Source: Muricea muricata (taxonomy: Eukaryota; Cnidaria; Anthozoa; Malacalcyonacea; Plexauridae). Taken from it: DNA of 64,000 nt. Both the position numbers and the translations under genes were made by a program. The stretch covers positions 3,892,330-3,956,329 of the forward strand of contig OY979728.1 of NCBI GenBank assembly GCA_963855995.1. Direction: 5' to 3'. This document shows, piece after piece, positions 23,315-35,639 of the stretch. The notes below the pieces were generated by a model. It was not told the DNA's origin, did no database searches, and saw only the letters and a list, made by a program, of their open reading frames with translations. Within the stretch, counting starts at the first letter, position 1; the number at the start of each line of letters is the position of its first letter.

Positions 23315-26300
23315 ATGAAGAAAATGCTGTGCTCGATTTTTGTGTTTTTTGTTGTACATGTCGAGGGACTTTACGCCATCAAGACTTCCAATCAAACGTC
23401 AACTGAAGGTATAAAGTAGTTAAGTTTTGTATAGACCGTTGGCTAAGTCTGTATCGTTTCGTGGCATCTATGAGGGAAATTTTTTGTTTATTCTACATTT
23501 TGGTACAATGCTATCAAATATTTTTTTAAGCAAAATCACGCTAAATACTAAAACGACAAGTGATCTTCTATTAAATGGAATCACGGCAAAAAATTGAGAT
23601 GTTGTATTCAATGGTAACAAAAGTCAGTCCATTGCATGATAAGCAAAGTCACAAAAAATAAAAACAAAACTATCCGATAGTTTGATTTTGATTCTTCATT
23701 AAATAGTTTTTGCGTTAATGTGAAGACTGGAAACCATTGCCATTGTAGTACATAATTATATGCAGGTGGTAGTTTTCATACTAATATTATATTCATCTAA
23801 ATATGTGAATACTAAAATGAATGCTAAAAGCTATTTTAAAATATTTATTTTTTTACAATTTTTGGGATAGCCAGCAGTACCCTACGACAGACATTAACAA
23901 CAGGCAATAACCTTTTAAACAAACCGTTTCATTTGTTAAATTAATCAAAAATCTAAATTCGCGTTAGTTGTACTTAAACAACGTAAATACGTAATGTCTT
24001 AAAATAGACATGCTCGCCATCTATAAAGCGTTTCACAATCAAAAACGTAATGTCTTAAAATAGACATGCTCGCCATCTATAAAGCGTTTCACAATCATGG
24101 AAATCGTTTGTCTTGTCTTGGTCTCAATTAAACGCAGTATAAAAAAACGAACAAGGCCTTTCTAGTTTTCTATGTAAATTATCTCGTTCTTCAGATATGC
24201 ATTGTTTTAAAAAAATGCAAACAGCTTGTGATGTTATCTCCTCGAGCATACCAAATAAAAAGATAGATATATGCTACAAAACTGCAACAGCATCTTGAAA
24301 GTGTATTTCCAAAAGCACAGCGTATTTTTAAAAACAGTGTAATGGTTTCGCTTGAATATTTGTGTGTGTGTGAAAGATTTAATATGATTCTGTATCGCTC
24401 TTTAAATGTGCTTAAGTCATGCCAATGTTGTGCTTTGTGTCCTGTGTGTTGCCTGTATTGATGGTTGCTTTGTATACAATGTCCTTACTCATGCACTTGC
24501 ACCTACAGTTACAGTTCTCTGTACTAATAATTTCTTGTGGTTGGCTTTTTCTATAATTACGCGTGTGTTGTGGCTTGTGATAATTGACTTAACGTTACTC
24601 ATAATCAGTGACAACAGTTTTTTGGACATGCAGTAGTTACACTTAGTGTTGAATATGAAATGTATAAAACTGTTGGGCATAATAATCCATCTCCCTCTCT
24701 CCCCCACCCTAAACAATGTTGCTGGTTTTGTTGCCGGTTTAGTAACACACATTTCTCCTCAACATTGAAAGGGGGGGGGGGGGGTGCGGGGGGTGAACGC
24801 ATTTGATTTGTACATTGTTTTCATGTTTTGTCCAGAGTGCTTTGTCACTGATTTTAGGTAATGATCTACATCACATTTTCTTTCAAAGGTTACAAAAAAG
24901 CTCTTCCAGTTTGTCCTGCTGCTGCCCCTGCCAGTCATCGACCGCTGATTAGAACCAAAGATGCTTTCGGCAACGACTTTGACGCGTGTATGATCCACCG
25001 ATGGACTGCTGCCACCGGCAACGGTGTTCTTAGAACTTCACCAACCGCTTCCTGCAGCTCAAAAGATCATGTGAGACTGTGTTATGGTGCTGACATACCA
25101 GCTCGCCGTCCGGATAACGCTCAGTACATCTCCTGTTATAACACAGCTAGACTGATTCCCGAATTTAATGCTTATGTTGTTCCTTACAGCCCAACACCTA
25201 TAGCGCCGGGGTACAAAAGACCACCTTTCGAGGAAGACAAAGGACCTTGTGGTAGGTATCATCAGTATCAAAACATAAAGTCGATCCAGGAAGCCGAGTG
25301 AAAATGCAATCGCTGCATTATGCAATCGCTGCATTATACAATGTCTGTGATCATTCCGATAGAAAATTATGGTATATCATTCTTGCAATGGTTGGAAATT
25401 AACTAGATACTTTTGGTATGGTGAGATCATAACAATTTTTCTTTTAAATTAACGAAACGTTCTAGTACAAAAATTGTGAGTGCTCGGCAAGTGTTTAGTA
25501 CTCAAAATTTTTTACTTAGTTAAAAGTAAAACCATTGCCTGCGAACTTTACTCAAGTGATTTTAGAAAAGTAAAAACCTAGGCAAACCAGGAAACACTGT
25601 TGCAAAAACATTATGTTCCCCAGTTTACCCACCTTGGAAAACTATGTAGTGGAAACAAAATTTTGCTTCCCAGGAAGGAAAAATGCCAAACAAACGGCAG
25701 AAACAGTTTTGTTGCGGAAACAATGTTTGCTAGCTTGCCCACATATTATTCTGTTATGAAACATGTATTTATTTCTGTTTTAGCATTCATTGTGTCACTC
25801 AAATTCATGTCAATGTTAAATGTTTGTACAGCTAATGGAACAGGCGTCCGAATGTCTTATTGTTAGATTAATTAATGTACATTTCACAATTATCTCCTAC
25901 GTCATTCAACCTAAATATATCCACCTGTATTAGTGCCTAGTGATCAGTCTTGGATAGGAATTGTATGGAACTCCTACTTTTTCCTACCAACTCATTGTAT
26001 TGTTAATTATTTGAAATACAAATTGTATTCACTCATTTGAGCATTCACTGATTCGAAGATCTCGCTTGGTTTCGAGGCCCTCGCGCAAAAGCTGAGTTGA
26101 TCCCCAGAAGGCCTCGTAACAATTCCAGCAGAACTACCATGATTTCCCGATTTAGCATGCGCAAAACTACAAGACTCCAACAAACAAAGCAATGCAAATT
26201 ATATGTTCCCTAACCAAAGCCAAAAAATTGTTCCCTAGTTTGCCCACACTGCAGGGAAACATGGAGACACATTTGCATGAGACAGTGCGTCCGCAACAAT

Positions 26301-28991
26301 GTTTTCTAGTTTGCCCAAGGCTTTAGAAAAATATACCTAAATTAAAGCACTACTGAAATAGAGTTCAAAAGAAGATTTATGAGGAGGGGGGATTACCAGC
26401 AGATATCAGTCTTGGGCCATACCACAGAGGATACAGAGATTCAACTTCTCATAGCACAGCCCGTGCGCTAAAGAGAGGCCTCCCCCCCCTGAAAATTTAA
26501 TAGCAATATTGATTAGTTTCAGAGGGGTGAAGGCCTCTCTTTAGCACACAGGGTAAGCAGGGGGTACGCATAATTAATGAACAGTTAAACCTCTGCATGC
26601 TATGTGGCCATAGCTTGGCCAGTCAAGGCCGGTTTCCACTCAGGAAAATAGTCCTCGGATCGGACCGGATCGGAACAAAATTTAACCTGCTCATGTGCCT
26701 TTAGAGCCAATTTTCTGTCGGTTTGAGGTAAGCTGTTCACACGTATAAAATTGCTTCAAAGTGGGCAAAGAATTGGCACCAAAGGCGCAAGTGCAGGTTA
26801 AATTTTGTTCTGATCCGGTCCGGTCCGAGGATTATTTTCCTGAGTGGAAACCGGCCTTCAGGTACATTCTGACTAGTCTGCTCACCTGTGAATATGCATC
26901 ATAAAATACCACGCCAAAGTATCACAAAAGTAACCTTGAGTAAAAAGAGTACATTAAACATAAATCGTACTTCGATACATAAGTACTTAAGCAAAGTAAA
27001 AACTTAAGCAGACAAGTAAAAAAACGACTTGGTCACAAGTAAATTCAATTTTTTCCCCTTGTATACAGTTACGAAGCAATGGTAGTATGTGATTGTTTTT
27101 TCTTCCAGCTCCAAACCCACAGTCGGTAGCAGGAGATTGCGGTAAACCTCCAACGGCAACAGGTAATTACTTCTGTTCCAGAGGTCACCTGACACCAAAT
27201 GGTGCTTTCGACACAAAAGACGAACGCGACATCACGTTCAAAATGACCAACGCTGCCCCACAGTGGCAAGAGTTTAATGCACAGAACTGGGCTGCAGTGG
27301 AGAATGCCGTCAAAGATTATGTTCAAAAAAAGAAGCGCGGAGTGTATGTTTTTACAGGAACAGGCAAGTTTACACCCTAGCTTGTCTTTACCTCTCCACG
27401 TTTTCCGACTCTTTATATTTAAGGTATCCGCCATTCAAGAGATTGCTGAGCAGGAGGCCTCTTAAACCAAACCAGTCTCTTGAATGCTAAAGAGACATCA
27501 ACCCCCCGGGGCCGGTTGTATCAAAGGCGTTTAGCTTAAACGGTGGATAAGTGAAATTTTAAAATCACTTTTACACCTAGTACGGAACCGGAATTATGAG
27601 AAATTATGAGAGTAACAGAATAAATATTTAGTTTTATATACAATTGTTCTTCTCAGGTGAAATAACTTGAGCTGGTTTGTTTATACAACATGCAAACTTG
27701 TTTTATATTTTTGACTTATCCACCGTTTAAGCAAACGTTTTTGATACAACCGGCCCCTGGTAAATAAATAAGCAATGCGAACGAAATATATAAGCATATT
27801 TCATTAATCTCGACAAGTTTAAATTTTCTTTGAATCCCGTATAAGCAAATTAATGTTGCTGCACAGAATAGACGAAGGAGTTCAAAATACTTTTTTACTG
27901 TCAGTACTACCTACAAAATCAATATAAGAAGGAGGACGAAACGAGGAATATATGATACACATGAATCTTCATTGTTGAGAAAGAACGTATTTTGAATAAT
28001 TTCGCACGAAAAACTCAGAAATTGTTTGGCATAATGATGCAACAATGACGTTTTTACACTCATCTACATTGAACGGATAACGCAAAATAATTTCTTATAT
28101 GCATATATTTATATGTGTTTGCCTCGTTCTTTCAAAAAACCTTATCAACGTATACAGTTTGATAGGTTTTTGATAGTTAATATGGGTTTTATGAATGGAC
28201 GAACGAGGCAAATACGTATAAATATTCAGTCGTTTCGTTTTGGTCACTTCGTTTCGTTTCGACGTTTCGGGTTTTAGTAAATGAAGTCTTGAGTTGTAAC
28301 CAGATGATTTTACTCAAAATACTCTCCGTGTGCGTCTATCTGTGTGATGTGAAAATAATCCGTAACACGTAAGAGAAACCCCCCCCCCCCGCAAAACTAT
28401 GGTTCCGTGACATAAATCTATAGTAAAGTGGGGCCTCAAGCGACAACTTACAGACTTACTGCTGGATTTACTTTTCAATCCCAGAAACGTTACCCAGTTC
28501 TACAGATCAGCGTGTTTTTACAAGACATGGATAACAAATATCGGGGGGGGGGGGGTTACTTTCCCTGCGATTCAGTATAACATGAATTCTTTCAAAATGT
28601 TTAAAGAGCGTTTCATTCTTCTTCTTTAGCTGGAGTAAGCAAATACTGGCAGTGGGGCTTTAGGTGGACATTTACAGCTCCAACGGTAAAAACCGTTGTT
28701 CCCAAATATTTCTGGAAAGCAGTGTGTGATCCGGTTGTACAGGAATCTATCTTTTTTATTGCCGAGAACAATGTTCTAGTTACCTCAAAGGATAAAGTAG
28801 AAAGTGCGTCCTGTTTTAAAATGAAAATGACAAAGGAGAGAGGTGTGGTCGAGTGCGAAAGTATCTCCGAGGCAGCTGGACGATGCATCCGGAATTGGTG
28901 GCATAATTTCGTGGTTCCTGACTTCGACCCAGTCAAATGTGGTACTGCAACGAAGGGAAAATTTCTCGAACCATATCTCAAATTTAAGTAA
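23315..28991 (+). CDS. Nuclease gene 1: secreted DNA/RNA non-specific endonuclease
   Basis: Exons 23315-23408, 24889-25251, 27109-27363, 28630-28991; 357 residues, all introns phase 1. Exon 1 encodes a signal peptide (MKKMLCSIFVFFVVHVEG) and an NQT glycosylation sequon. Exon 2 holds the N-terminal region with FDACMIHRW and a SCYNT...IPEF block. Exon 3 is the catalytic core: SRGH with His179 as the likely general base, then Asn200, Gln204, Asn209 (Mg ligand), Trp213 and Glu217, spaced exactly as in Serratia nuclease. Exon 4 carries YFWKAVCDP and a C-terminal Cys-containing segment. Such enzymes cleave DNA and RNA without sequence preference, here outside the cell. Relatives include ENDOD1 and crab duplex-specific nuclease. 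Intron 3 has a GC rather than GT donor. Exon 2 has an extra segment (LPVCPAAAPAS) not in the other copies. The family is clear; substrate preference cannot be read from sequence. Confidence 0.88.
23989..24096. repeat. Local tandem duplication, two 52-bp copies
   Basis: acgtaatgtcttaaaatagac...gcgtttcacaatca occurs at 23989-24040 and again at 24045-24096, almost unchanged. The paralogous intron at about 43920 has one copy. Confidence 0.85.
25752..26123. mobile_element. Repeat element, right inverted copy (partner at 22530-23068)
   Basis: Inverted match to 22530-23068 without the nested MITE. It lies in intron 2 of nuclease gene 1. Confidence 0.8.
26460..26556. mobile_element. Short palindromic MITE
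   Basis: ctaaagagaggcct...aggcctctctttag forms inverted arms around an AT-rich centre, about 97 bp in all. In intron 2 of gene 1. Confidence 0.7.
26626..26859. mobile_element. Foldback MITE with ends aaggccggtttccactcagg
   Basis: The arms of about 65 bp (aaggccggtttccactc... and ...gagtggaaaccggcctt) include ggatcggaccggatc and tccggtccgagg. About 234 bp. In intron 2 of gene 1. Confidence 0.8.
27508..27758. mobile_element. Foldback MITE with ends ggggccggttgtatcaaa
   Basis: The left arm ggggccggttgtatcaaa...ttaaacggtggataagt is inverted at the right end (acttatccaccgtttaa...ttgatacaaccggcccc). About 250 bp with an AT-rich centre. In intron 3 of gene 1. Confidence 0.8.
28100..28226. mobile_element. 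Short foldback with arms gcctcgttc / gaacgaggc
   Basis: atatttatatgtgtttgcctcgttc and gaacgaggcaaatacgtataaatat are inverted, about 125 bp end to end. In intron 3 of gene 1. Confidence 0.6.
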
Positions 28992-29071
28992 AATATAGTT
29001 GTAACCATAATATATCTGAAACCAAGGTTCAGGAAATGAGACTTTTTTCACGATGTGTAATTTTGTTCATT

Positions 29072-29077
29072 AATAAA
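29072..29077 (+). terminator. Polyadenylation signal AATAAA, gene 1
   Basis: AATAAAGTT lies 81 bp after the stop codon. The same sequence context is found after genes 2 and 5. Confidence 0.75.
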
Positions 29078-29238
29078 GTTAACCAATTAGAGTTAAATGT
29101 TATGTGTGGGAAGAGTTTAATTTGTTTTGCCTTGCACAAATGGATCACCACAAAAAAGGTGAGTGAATACCTTCAAACTATGCCTTACACTTTTTGAGTT
29201 GGAGTTGCATGTATACAGTTCAGTGCCAATACGTCGAA

Positions 29239-29663
29239 GACTAGACTTTATATATATTAACTTTAATTAGCACTTAGCACGCACATTTTGATTGACATTT
29301 AATTATTAGCACAAGTATAGTTGTAATAAGAGATGCTGACTTGAATAGGCGAGACTGAATATTCTGTTAGGATATTGTTTTACTGTTACTGATTTATTCT
29401 GTTCTGTTCCTGCTAACCTGATTAAGATAGTTGATAGAAGACTTGTAGAGCGCGGAAACCGGCCAAGAAGTAAGTGGACATTAGTTTGAATGACAGTAAT
29501 AGTTACATAGCGCACGAATATGATAATCCAAGCACATTTATATACTATAGTTACCTAAACATGTTTTCTTAATTTATATATTAGATCGAATAATTTCACC
29601 ACAATTTAATAAACCACAAATTATACGATTCCGTGTTCTGCGTTCGAAGCCTGAGATTCCACA
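29239..29663 (+). repeat. 5' LTR (5' end trimmed)
   Basis: About 425 bp, matching 35109-35532 with only about five differences, including gagtatag/aagtatag, a ttgaa/tta change and a 3-bp indel. Ends ccaca. Confidence 0.88.
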
Positions 29664-29720
29664 ACATTCGATTTCTGGAGAGATATATGCGTGGAAATTC
29701 CATATTTGTAACTGGTAACT

Positions 29721-32700
29721 ATGAGTGTCGAAGACGCGCTAAAGACAGCGAAAATACAACGCCGCTCTGCTAAAGCTACGTTGACGCGGTTGGGAAAAGC
29801 TTTGGTTGTTTTACAAGATCAGAAGAGAACTGCTAACGAGTTAAGAGACCATCTTGTCAAAGTTAAACAAGCGTTTGATAATGTTGTTCTGAAACATGAG
29901 GATTATGCGAAGTTAATAATGGAGGACAGTGACTTTGAAACGGAAGAGAAATGGTTAGACGATTGTCAAAATGACTTTCTGAAGCTCGACAATGATGCGA
30001 AATGTTATATAGAGAAGTTTCTTTGATGAATAGCGAGATTCATGGTATAGAAGAAAGCGGGCAAAGTTCAGGAATGTTAGGAATGCAAAACTCAGACAGT
30101 GCAGGTAATTCGAGCCTGCCACATACAGAAGCAGGCCAGCAAAGCGTAGGAAATGAAAATGACAGCATGAATGACATTTTGCAAGTCAATGAAATGAGTA
30201 GCAATGCAGAGATAGTGGTCAACAGCCCATCTGAAACAAGTTCCAGCAATTTTGACCAGAATCCAAGCCAAAATGAACCGACAACCCAAGTAAAGAATGA
30301 AATAGGAACCAATTCTAATATTCCTTGTGGGTTTCGAATGGAGAAACCTAAGTTACCCAAGTTTGCTGGTGATGTTCGTGAGTACGCCATCTTTAGAGCC
30401 GACTTCAAACATGCAATTGAATCCAGATATGCAAAGAGAGACGCTATCACACTATTACGCACTTGTTTGATGGATAAGCCGCTGGATTTAATAGAGGGTA
30501 TTGGATCCGACTATGATGCTGCCTGGGAATACCTGGATTCCATATACGGAGACCCCCGCTTTGTCGCCGACACTGTAACGCAGGACATTGTAAAGTTTAA
30601 ACCGTTGTCAGAAGGAGAGGATTCCAGATTCTGTGACCTTGTACATTTAGTTAGGCGGTGTTACAACACATTGAAAGAAGTGGGGATTCCAAACGACATG
30701 AACAATAGCCACATGCTCTCAATAATTGAGCAAAAAATGTGTTCTGACGATCGTAAAGTGTGGTCCCGAGACCTAGAACGTGAAGCAAAGCCAGCCACAT
30801 TGCTGAACCTGATCAACTGGATGACAGTGGGAATGAAGTCACGAATGCGTGCCACAGCTGCGGTTCGAAGCAGCGTACCCAATCGTCGATCAGTGAATGT
30901 TGTTTTATGGAGAAACTGACAAGAGTGGTAAAATTCGGCACAGATGCTGGTTTTGTTACAACTCAAACCACTGGCCAGATTAATGTGAAAAGTTTGCTGC
31001 AAAAACTGTGGATGAGCGAATAAATGCTGCAAAGATCCATCATGTCTGCTTTAGCTGTTTAAAGAAAGCAGGGAGAGACCATCGACAAGCTAACTGCAGC
31101 AGAAAGAAGCAATGTACAAAAGTTGAAAAGGGAAGCCAGTGTACCTCAACGCATCACCCATTGTTGCACAAGCCCAAATCAGAAAACATTGGTGTCGCCG
31201 CACTGTGTGATCAAAACGATTCGATGTTACCTGTCATTGTTGCCAATATTCGTGGATCCAATGGAGTCCTCAAGTCAGGGAACGTTCTATTTGATTCTGG
31301 AGCGCAAATAAGCTTGATAAGAAAGGAGACGGCAGACAGCCTCGGCCTGATTGGGAAAGAGATAACGGTGAACATTGTTAAAGTTGGCGGTGAGGAAGAA
31401 GAGATTCAGACAAAAATCTACAAAGTGCGTGTGACAGGAATAGATGATAAGAAAAAGTACGTGATAAAGGCCATTGGAATCCCGTGTATCAGTGAAGAGG
31501 TGAAAAGTGTTCGTTCAAGCCCCCTCGCAGAGCTGTTCAATTTACCAAAAAAAGAACTTAGACGAGGAAGAGGACATGTGGACCTTCTTATTGGCATTGA
31601 TCATGCACATATGCATACCGGCCCGATGAAACAAGTGGAACATCTGGTTGCAAGGAAATCCCCGCTTGGTTGGGTGATCTTTGGAAATTCAACATCACGG
31701 GACTTGGACAATGTTACTACTACAGTTCTGCACGTAAAGAAAATCAATCCAGTGGATCTCTCCGACTTCTGGACAACAGAGTCGATGGGTGTTCAAATCG
31801 ATCCTTGTGTTTGTGACGCAACCAAATTAAGCCAGCTGGACCGAAAAGAAAAAATCATGTTAGAAAATTCTGCAAGAAAAGTTGGAAACCAATGGATGAT
31901 ACCGTACCCCTGGAAAAGGAATATCGCTGAACTGCCAGACAATAAAGAACAAGCAACGAAACGCCTGGAATCCACAGAACGCAGACTTTTAAAAAATCCC
32001 GAGGAAGCTGCTGCCTACAACCAGAAGATTATTGAAATGGAAGAAATGAACTTTGCGAGAAAGTTAACGGAGAAGGAGATCGAAGATCACAAAGGTCCTG
32101 TTCATTACATTGCTCACCATGCCGTACACAGACCTGACAGTACAAGCACACCAGTTCGTATAGTCTTCAATTCTTCTTCAGCCTATCACGGACGTGTACT
32201 CAATGACTATTGGCGAAAAGGACCCGACCTTCTGAACGACCTGTTCGGAATCATTCTGCGTTTCCGAGAGAAAGAGGTGGCTGTCACTGCTGACATATCG
32301 AAAATGTACCACCGAGTACTCATCCCAGAAGAAGACAAGCATGTGCACAGGTTTCTTTGGAGAAACTTAGAAACGGACAGACTACCAGACATCTATGTAA
32401 TGAATGTGTTGACGTTTGGAGACAAGCCCGCGCCTGCGATGGCCCAGATTGCCTTGCAAAAGACTGCTGATGAAGGCGAGAGTATCAATCCAGAAGCAGC
32501 AAAAACCATCAAAGACAGCACCTATATGGACGACATCCTTGATTCAGTTAATACGACAGAAGACGCCAAGAAACTAACAAGCGATGTAGATAAAATTCTC
32601 GAAAAGGGTGGTTTCGAAGTTAAAGGCTGGCTGTCGAATAAAGATTTAGAAGACAGTAACACGGAAATGAACGAAATCAAGGTGCCACAAAGTCAGACGG

Positions 32701-35053
32701 AAGCAAAGGTTCTTGGGGTATCCTGGAATTGCAAAGAAGATGTCTTGAAGTACAAATTCGAAATTGAAGCTGTGAAGTCATGCCTCACCGATCTAACCAA
32801 GCGCAAGATTCTAAGTCAAATCGCTCGAATTTATGACCCGATCGGGTTTGTATCGCCGTTCCTTGTCAGAGCAAAGATAAAACTGCAGGAGTTATGGGAA
32901 GAAGGAGTTGATTGGGACGACGAACTTCCTCCGAGTATTCAAGAGACATGGTTGTCTTGCAGCAACTGAACGGTATATAATTTGAAAGATGCATTTGCCC
33001 ACAGAACGTAGTGGACCCGCCAACTCTGTGTGTGTTTGCCGACGCCTCGCGAGGTGCTTTCGGGACGTGTGCGTATCTTAGAAGCGAGACTTCCCCAGGA
33101 AACATAGAAGTCAAATTTGTCGCAGCGAAATCTCGAGTTGCTCCGTTGAAAGAGCTGACTATCCCACGTTTGGAACTGCAAGCGGCTGTACTGGCAAGCA
33201 GATTGTGCAAAGCGATTGAGAGAGAAATTCGGATCGAACTCCAAGAAAGCATCCTGTTTACGGACAGTGCAATAGTTTTGGCCTGGATTAGGAACACCGG
33301 TAAGCGACTGAAACCGTTTGTTGCAAGTTGAGTGGGAGAAATTCGAAATAATGTCAAACCTGTCCAGTGGAGACATATTCCCACCGAAGAAAACGCTGCC
33401 GATGATGTATCTCGCGGATTGTCAATTCCTGAGTTGTCTGAGCGCTGGTTAAATGGCCCAGAATTCCTGCATCAACCAAAGAAGGACTGGCCGAAAGAAG
33501 ATATAAAACCTGATACAGCTGAAGTTGAGCGTGAGTGTATAAAGAAAATTGTCGGAGTGGTAATATCGGGAAAAGTTGGCATACAGGATGTAATCAACTG
33601 CAAAGATTACTCAAGCTGGAAAAGACTAGTCCGAATTACAGCGTGGGTGCTTAAATTCAAGAATGCAATTCTGACGAAGATAAGACGGCCCCATGAAGAC
33701 GAGTCATTTATTAACGATGATTCGATAACCCCGAAAGATCTCGAGGAGAGCCGAAAGTTGTGGATCAAAGAATCCCAAAAGTGCCTGAAGGACCGCCTGA
33801 AAAAGAACGAGTTTCGAACGCTGTCCCCGTTCATTGATGAAGAAGGCATAATCCGAGTAGGTGGACGCGTCGACAACGCATTGGTTTCGTACGAAACAAA
33901 ACATCCAGCGCTACTGCCGTACAAACATAAAGTTTCCAAATTGATCACGGAAAAGGCCCATCGGAAGGGGCATTCAGGTGTTGCAACCACAGCTGCTAAA
34001 ACTAGAAGATATTACTGGATCACCAAAGTACATGACCTGGCAAAAACGATTAAATCCAATTGCGTAGACTGTAAGCAGTCGAGCCCACAAGTCGAGAATC
34101 AGTTAATGGCGAATCTACCACAATTCCGAGTATCACCTCATACCCCTGCATTCCACTACGTATCGTGTGATTATTTCGGACCGATAACAGTCAAAGTTGG
34201 TCGTAACAAGACAACCAAACACTACGGAGTCATCTTCACGTGCCTGAATACAAGAGCTGTACATTTGGAAATCGCTACAGATTGTTCGGCAATGGAGTTT
34301 ATCCAAACACTTAGACGGTTTTTCTCTATCCGAGGACACCCTGCTATGATACTGAGTGACAACGGTACACAGTTCGTCGGAGCTTTGTCTGATATGAAGG
34401 AATTGCTTCAGGGAAGTGAGAAGGGAACATTGAAAGAGTACTGCGTTGATAAAGGCATACAATGGAAGTTTATTACTCCTGCAGCACCCCACCAGAATGG
34501 AACAGCAGAAGCATTAGTGAAGAGCTGCAAACTGGCACTGAAGAAAGCGATCGGTGAACACGTTCTAACACCGTTTGAGCTGTACACCTGTTTGCTCGAG
34601 GTAGCGAATCTGGTGAACCAACGACCCATTGGAAGACCCACCAATGATCCAGACGACGGGGCTTATCTGTGTCCCAATGATATGTTGTTAGGACGTTCAT
34701 CCCCCGACGTTCCGCAAGGACCCTTCCGAGAGACAAAGAATCCGAGAAAGAGAGTTGAATTTGTCCAAAAGATCGTGGATTCGTTTTGGAGGCGTTGGAC
34801 AAGAGATGTTTTCCCCCTTCTGGTACCAAGAAAGAAATGGAACTCCGAAAGACGAAACGTACGAGTGAATGATGTAGTTATCATGCAAGATGGGACGGTA
34901 GTCAGAGGAAAGTGAGAGTCGGACGAGTGAGAAGTTTTTCCAGGAAAGGACGACAAGGTCAGAAACGTGAAGATAAGAACTGCTGCTGGAGAATATGCCA
35001 GACCAGTCCAGAAGATTGCAGTCATTCATCCAGCAGAAGGTGATGAAGAATGA
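29721..35053 (+). pseudogene. Broken gag-pol of the Bel/Pao element
   Basis: Separate open pieces: 29721-30026 and 30002-30919 (gag-like), 31008-32969 (zinc-knuckle end, protease DSGA near 31290, reverse transcriptase with YMDD near 32526), 33011-33328 (RNase H, FADASRGAF) and 33332-34915 (HHCC zinc region, integrase with SDNGTQF). The frame changes between several pieces (about 30015, 30900-31000, about 32960, about 34912), and in-frame stops occur at 30981, 32978 and 33329. The last part of integrase continues in another frame to about 35053. The gene cannot make an intact polyprotein from this copy. Confidence 0.85.
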
Positions 35054-35086
35054 AGATAAAGTATTCCCTTTATCGGGGGCGGAGGA

Positions 35087-35532
35087 TGTATCGAGGAGAA
35101 CTGAGAACTAGACTTTATATATATTAACTTTAATTAGCACTTAGCACGCACATTTTGATTGACATTTAATTATTAGCACGAGTATAGTTGTAATAAGAGA
35201 TGCTGACTTAGTAGGCGAGACTGAATATTCTGTTAGGATATTGTTTTACTGTTACTGATTTATTCTGTTCTGTTCCTGCTAACCTGATTAAGATAGTTGA
35301 TAGAAGATTTGTAGAGCGCGGAAACCGGCCAAGAAGTAAGTGGACATTAGTTTGAATGACAGTATTAATAGTTACATAGCGCACGAATATGATAATCCAA
35401 GCACATTTATATACTATAGTTACCTAAACATGTTTTCTTAATTTATATATTAGATCGAATAATTTCACCACAATTTAATAAACCACAAATTATACGATTC
35501 CGTGTTCTGCGTTCGAAGCCTGAGATTCCACA
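35087..35532 (+). repeat. 3' LTR
   Basis: 446 bp starting TGTATCGAGG right after a purine-rich tract gggggcggagga, and ending ccaca. More complete than the 5' LTR. Confidence 0.88.
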
Positions 35533-35639
35533 GTTACTGTATTTCCTCTATCCCCCCTCCCCCCATCCACACACATACACACATGTCGAATTATGACAAA
35601 ATAAATACAAAATTAAATACTCAATACTGAAGAGCAGTT

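Larger units (their letters stand above)
16990..24660 (+). repeat. Duplicated promoter/exon-1 module, copy A (matches 42112-44942)
   Basis: From gatttgatcattggtgaatattcacc onward, this stretch aligns with 42112-44942 through the promoter, exon 1 and intron 1 of genes 1 and 3. Copy A is far longer because it carries insertions absent from copy B: about 1 kb of nested foldbacks (17420-18424), the LINE (18598-22217) and the TE at 22530-23068. Homology is patchy after about 24190 but is recognisable again near 24610-24660. Confidence 0.8.
29239..35532 (+). mobile_element. Bel/Pao-type LTR retrotransposon, degenerate
   Basis: Two LTRs enclose a gag-pol region in the order Cys/His knuckle, aspartic protease, reverse transcriptase (YMDD), RNase H, integrase, as in Bel/Pao. 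It is inserted just downstream of gene 1. Comparison with the 3' flank of genes 2 and 3 shows host sequence on both sides (left tatacagttcagtgcc, right cagttact), but about 10 host bases are missing and no clear target duplication is seen. The left LTR lacks its first 15-20 bp. Confidence 0.9.

Noticed and set aside
27069-27434. Minus-strand open frames opposite the catalytic exon (also at 30040-30462, 33607-33990 and similar)
   Set aside because: Antisense shadows of the nuclease and gag-pol coding strands.
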